From Chitinophagales bacterium (lineage in GTDB: Bacteria; Bacteroidota; Bacteroidia; Chitinophagales; UBA2359), in assembly GCA_020629335.1 (NCBI GenBank), contig JAHDDN010000250.1:1-7865 (forward strand): 7,865 nt of DNA. The letters are read 5' to 3'. A model generated the notes under the pieces. The model was not told the origin of the DNA, searched no databases, and worked only from the letters and a program-made list of their open reading frames with translations. Shown here one piece after another: positions 5,701 to 7,865 of the stretch; position 1 is the first letter of the stretch; each line of letters starts with the position of its first letter. Both the position numbers and the translations under genes were made by a program.

Positions 5701-7865
5701 TATCTATACTACAAACTCTACAACTGGAGCTAATATTACAGATAATACTTTAACAACAGGAACTAATGGTACAGGAGGTATTGGTGGAAATGGTGGTGCT
5801 GGTGGAAATGGCGCTGGTGGCGGTAATGGTAGTAGTGGTTGTTCTGGAGATAGAGGAACTAGTGCAAATGGACGTGCTGGCGGCGATGGTGGTGACGGTG
5901 GAAAAGGAGAAAATGGTGCCAATGGTGTAACGGGGCAATTGGTGGTTGATGGTAGCATTTCGAATCCATCTGTAGCAGCGACTACGCTTGACATAACGGC
6001 TTCTTATACCTTAGGTTGTACTAATTCTGAAATTGTGGTTACTAGCAATTCTGGAGCTTGGAATTCTCTTGGCGTAGATGGAGCATTTGTGAATAATGTT
6101 ACTCCTTCCATTACTGACTTCAATTCGAACTCCTCTCCTGCTGATATCTATTATACTTCTACTGGAATGAAAGATTTCAATGTAGGCGGGACAGACTATG
6201 ATTGTTTTATTCAAATTATTGATAACAGACCTTTGCCAGTTATTGAGCCATTTACCTCACCTACTTGTATCGATGAGGAATTAATATTAGAAAGTACTCC
6301 TAATAATCCAAATGGTAATACTGGTTTTGAGTGGACGATACAACAAATGTCTGTTAGCGGTCAAACAACTCCTGCCCCCGTATACACTTCAGACCTTGAA
6401 GATCCAGGAGCTGTTTCGCTTCCTAATAGTACCACTAATGTTATCACTTATCAGATTAGATTGAGAGTAGAAGATCAATGTTGTGGGTGGTCTATACCTG
6501 TATATGCTTACGTTGATGTTCATCCTCCTATCGATAACAATATTATCAATGATCCAGCTATTACTGAATTTTGTCTGAGTGAAAATCCAGATCCAGCAAA
6601 TATTGTAGGCTCCACTCCTATTGGCGGTAATGGCACTTATACTTATCAATGGCAGTTGAATAGTAGTGATATTGCTGGAGCGACCAATATGAGTTATGAT
6701 CCGCCAAGTATTACGACTGCAGGTATCTATGAATATACTCGTATAGTTTTTTCTCCTCCATGTGATTCAGATACTAGTAATGTAGTTATTGTAACAGTAT
6801 ATGAAGATCCAAGTGTAGAAATTTCTCCTAATCCTGTCAATGTTTGTGAAGGAGAATCCGTTACAATTAATTCTATTGCAAGCCCAGGAAGTGGAAGTAC
6901 TTTATCTTATAATTGGACAGGAACTGGTTCAGGAAATTTAAGTTCTTCTTCTGATCCTAATCCTATTTTCACGGCTCCTTTCGGACCACAAACTTATACA
7001 CTCACATTAACTGTCAGCGATGAATTTAATTGTAGTGATAGTGATGTGGTAGATGTCATTGTTTCTCCACTCCCAACTATTGATAACCCGCCAGCACCGA
7101 TTACTTTATGTTCTGGCGATATTGCTTCTTATACTCCTACAGGAAGTATTGCTTCTGGTACAATTACTTATTATTATGAATCGGTTGTTACTACTGGTAC
7201 TGTTACGGGTAATACGGTAAGTGATTTTGGAAATATCTCCGATGCCTTAGTAAATACCAATACAGATCCTGCGAGTGCTCCAGCAGTAGTTACCTATACC
7301 ATTACTCCTGGAACTGATGCTAATTGTTCTGGTACGCCTGTTGAATTTGTGGTTACGATTCCGCCACCATTAGATTGTGATGATGATGATTGTAATACGA
7401 CAGATACCTATAACGCTACTACTTGCCTTTGTGAATTTACAGCCATCCCTCCATTAGATTGTAATGATAACGATTGCTTGACAATAGACACTTATGATGC
7501 AGCAACATGTACTTGTTCAAATGTGGCGGACCCTCAATATCCATTGGATTGTGATGATGGTTGTCCAGATACAGCAGACTCTTTTAATTCTACAACTTGT
7601 ATGTGTGAGAATGTGTTAACGGAGCCCAATTGTGATGACGGTTGTCCCGACACAGCAGATTCTTATGATGCGCTTGCCTGTGCGTGTGTGAATACTTTAA
7701 CGGAGCCGAATTGTGACGATGGTTGCCCAGACACAGCAGATTCTTATGACGCTGTTGCCTGTGCTTGTGTGAATACTTTAACGGAGCCCAATTGTGATGA
7801 TGGTTGCCCAGACACAGCGGATTCTTATGATGCCGCTGCTTGTGCTTGTGTGAACACTTTAACCG
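2777..7865 (+). CDS. Giant secreted mosaic adhesin-like protein, 3' end missing
   Basis: The frame opens at ATG 2777 and stays open for 1696 codons to the window edge, so the C-terminus is absent. The signal peptide has a K/Q start, a LLLLSFISFL core and likely cleavage at IIEA-Q (25/26). Visible modules by residue are: duplicated beta-rich module (29-226 and 237-407); Ig-like domain (about 408-518, with YYQWQ); PKD-like domain (519-610, with YTWTV and ISLTVSDNC); DUF1565/pectate-lyase-like beta-helix (612-776); Gly-rich insertion (777-1051); a beta-domain with LGCTNSEIVV (1052-1151); Ig/PKD-like domains (about 1152-1255, 1256-1345, 1346-1433, 1434-1531); and Cys-rich acidic repeats (1532 onward). 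Such mosaics in Bacteroidota are surface or secreted proteins, often sorted by type IX secretion through a C-terminal domain. That signal would lie outside the window, so the export route is inference. Adhesion or matrix formation is the best guess, and no catalytic residues were identified. Confidence 0.96.
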   Translation, partial: MKTAIQKLLLLSFISFLTCASIIEAQTQYNDGRIQLRVWLHKVWSSANCDDTGEQEYVYRGIRVRPNTDVTGIGWSPNDLNLRVDGSENRWWDQSQWSGQQVPGGSGNWPMSIDGNGVLLLDITYGSTSVPTAFDWSVGEMFEDDNTNCPWPCGGGTDQWTYNPSFCCGVLGDDNYVGYSQGTSINPFRGAPEGEVHYVQTDVLDSGGAEDDRYAIIFAFQWDWVDPLPPLCPAPKYDDGPVDLEVDLFGIWSDSDYDWGFQCVFGSADVEDLRLKYRATDNLTGFAGAPVCYTGASQQVPQWNTLSPNPMANFLTENYTTADIDFESFDLELELWEEDGCGADCDFDTGCTLGLADDDAHYFNTTGQISWRDSPPNTYNFLDIPLRNNSSDYDNWTLWIRYRWQQGPPVILTQPSPNDQTLCVGTPTTLSVTTQNVTYYQWQCTEVTGPAGPSCPDPADWVDIPGANCADFTPPQTPGTRIYRLVGMNRTGAGSTGPTGDRLATVISDCVRITYFPYAPDIQSVACGQGIVAGTPYTFSIPVPPAIGAVANPVTYTWTVSPGGATISNPNSTTTDITFPDVEGAYTISLTVSDNCGAVDAVSTCNVTVSLDYCGYVYVSDNLGSDANIGSPDDPVQTISAALSIASSSGGARNIIRLEEGTYTESGIVDLVSNITMQGNYTVSGGNWIYDSSPATPTTINLGGFESIDNDTEHVIGFRSNGLTGWVLQDLVINTIDTPTGATPSGRGRSNYGVWINNSDNYTIKRCQVNSGNATNGIGGVAGASAGNGQGGFNGSTDSCNDDDFLSGGNGGNGGASPVGNVGGDGGRGGNAAGQGQRSRPCNGNAGTGPSPGNGGTTPGTPCQNNYSSTGSSCGKNNGELGNDNAQDGGNGNSFGGTPAGPTHVFNAYYLPSGQATSGGHGSGGGGGVGGGSSSGEDGGWGCFGNYGNSGAGGGGGGGGGEGGTGGWGGGSSFSIYTTNSTTGANITDNTLTTGTNGTGGIGGNGGAGGNGAGGGNGSSGCSGDRGTSANGRAGGDGGDGGKGENGANGVTGQLVVDGSISNPSVAATTLDITASYTLGCTNSEIVVTSNSGAWNSLGVDGAFVNNVTPSITDFNSNSSPADIYYTSTGMKDFNVGGTDYDCFIQIIDNRPLPVIEPFTSPTCIDEELILESTPNNPNGNTGFEWTIQQMSVSGQTTPAPVYTSDLEDPGAVSLPNSTTNVITYQIRLRVEDQCCGWSIPVYAYVDVHPPIDNNIINDPAITEFCLSENPDPANIVGSTPIGGNGTYTYQWQLNSSDIAGATNMSYDPPSITTAGIYEYTRIVFSPPCDSDTSNVVIVTVYEDPSVEISPNPVNVCEGESVTINSIASPGSGSTLSYNWTGTGSGNLSSSSDPNPIFTAPFGPQTYTLTLTVSDEFNCSDSDVVDVIVSPLPTIDNPPAPITLCSGDIASYTPTGSIASGTITYYYESVVTTGTVTGNTVSDFGNISDALVNTNTDPASAPAVVTYTITPGTDANCSGTPVEFVVTIPPPLDCDDDDCNTTDTYNATTCLCEFTAIPPLDCNDNDCLTIDTYDAATCTCSNVADPQYPLDCDDGCPDTADSFNSTTCMCENVLTEPNCDDGCPDTADSYDALACACVNTLTEPNCDDGCPDTADSYDAVACACVNTLTEPNCDDGCPDTADSYDAAACACVNTLT
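2861..3997 (+). repeat. Duplicated N-terminal module of the giant protein
   Basis: Two diverged copies lie in tandem (residues 29-226 and 237-407). Each opens with Y-N/D-DG followed by alternating hydrophobics and a Trp (YNDGRIQLRVWLHKVWS; YDDGPVDLEVDLFGIWS). Next comes a Cys- and Asp-rich turn and a strand ending in YRG/YRA, then a QQVP stretch. An FDW/FDL strand leads into an acidic E-D-x Cys cluster, and a closing aromatic strand follows (IIFAFQWDW; WTLWIRYRWQQ). DNA similarity is low, so the duplication is old. The module resembles N-terminal regions seen before PKD arrays in other Bacteroidota surface proteins, but I cannot name a family. Confidence 0.65.
4610..5104 (+). other. DUF1565 / pectate-lyase-like beta-helix region
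   Basis: Residues 612-776 begin YVYVSDNLGSDANIGSPDDP and continue VQTISAALSIA, then IIRLEEGTYTESG. This is the classic start of a DUF1565-type right-handed parallel beta-helix (YV-x-G-x-D-x-x-x-G-S-x-x-x-P-x-x-T-I-x-x-A-L). Later coils read VLQDLVINTI and YGVWINNSDNYTIKRCQVNSG. Such helices often bind or cleave polysaccharides. No lyase or hydrolase catalytic signature is obvious, so a structural or sugar-binding role is more likely. Confidence 0.75.
5105..5929 (+). repeat. Glycine-rich low-complexity insertion with six cysteines
   Basis: Residues 777-1051 are dominated by GG-x (x = N, A, D, S), for example GGNGGNGGASPVGNVGGDGG near 5202-5250. An uninterrupted run of nine Gly (953-961, nt 5633-5659) is present. 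The region is broken by two non-Gly pieces (THVFNAYYLPSGQ and SSFSIYTTNSTTGANITDNT) that look like single beta-helix coils, so the helix probably resumes between Gly loops. Six Cys are scattered through it, which is unusual for a pure Gly linker. The DNA is locally GC-rich, mainly because the run around 5630-5690 prefers GGC. Confidence 0.9.
7370..7865 (+). repeat. Cys-rich acidic repeats, about 27-30 residues each, continuing past the window
   Basis: Six units are visible, starting at nt 7370, 7454, 7544, 7625, 7706 and 7787. The general form is DC-DD-x-C-x-x-T-x-D-x-Y-x-x-x-x-C-x-C. The first two units have CX4CX10CXC and are 28 and 30 residues long; the later four have CX3CX11CXC and are 27 residues long. 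Four cysteines per unit suggest two disulfides, and the clustered Asp residues suggest calcium binding. Similar CDDG-N/D-x-x-T-x-D-x-Y-x-x-C-x-C units are familiar from Bacteroidota surface proteins, where they make stalk-like regions. The calcium role here is inferred. Confidence 0.88.
7619..7865 (+). repeat. Near-identical 81-bp tandem DNA repeat
   Basis: Units beginning ACGGAGCC at 7619, 7700 and 7781 are exactly 81 bp apart, and a fourth begins at 7862 at the window edge. Each encodes TEPNCDDGCPDTADSYDA, then one variable residue, then ACACVNTL. The copies differ at only a few bases, most of them silent, in contrast to the diverged units before 7619. This indicates recent expansion by unequal crossing-over or slippage and predicts copy-number variation between strains. 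Confidence 0.95.

Noticed and set aside
5247..5753. Plus-strand frame of 168 codons rich in Val/Met/Leu
   Set aside because: It is the GGT/GGN glycine repeats read in another frame (giving V and M runs). The real frame is the one continuous from 2777.
5195..5994. Minus-strand Thr/Ser/Pro-rich frames opposite the Gly-rich region
   Set aside because: They are antisense shadows of GGT/GGA/GGC codons with biased composition and no domain.
7370..7865. CRISPR-like array from regular 81-bp repeats
   Set aside because: The repeats are contiguous with no unique spacers and keep one open frame, so they are protein-coding tandem repeats.

Overview
The window looks like accessory DNA from an AT-rich Bacteroidota genome, most likely Saprospiraceae-like. 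Four things suggest this: starts preceded by A/T-rich leaders without Shine-Dalgarno sequences, a very long Cys/Asn/Thr-rich surface protein with PKD/Ig-like modules, the acidic Cys repeat of the DCDDG type, and a gene-free zone packed with palindromic repeats. The lineage call is from style, not from a marker gene, and the genus cannot be fixed.

Layout. Positions 1-92 are a degenerate GC-rich array of AGCGAAGCG-like words. Positions 93-884 (minus strand) encode a complete membrane-anchored alpha/beta hydrolase. Positions 885-2208 hold no convincing full-size gene. Instead there is a composite repeat element: two diverged inverted arms of about 220 nt (1056-1277 and 1724-1946) around a centre with a perfect 20-bp inverted repeat, two identical 17-nt REP-like hairpins exactly 70 nt apart, and a long imperfect hairpin. 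A 36-codon reading frame (1968-2078) begins just beyond the right arm.

Positions 2209-2745 encode a small secreted protein of unknown function. It is followed after 31 nt by the dominant feature, a secreted mosaic protein starting at 2777 and still open at the window end (1696 codons visible). Its order is: signal peptide; a duplicated N-terminal beta-rich module; Ig-like and PKD-like domains; a DUF1565/pectate-lyase-like beta-helix; a 275-residue glycine-rich insertion; a linker domain; four more Ig/PKD-like domains; then Cys-rich acidic repeats that become an almost perfect 81-bp tandem array running off the edge.

The two plus-strand genes are probably co-transcribed, and both products are exported. 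The large protein is best read as a cell-surface or secreted adhesin/matrix protein, probably sorted by a C-terminal signal (for example type IX secretion) that lies outside the window. No RNA gene, CRISPR array or transposase gene was seen.
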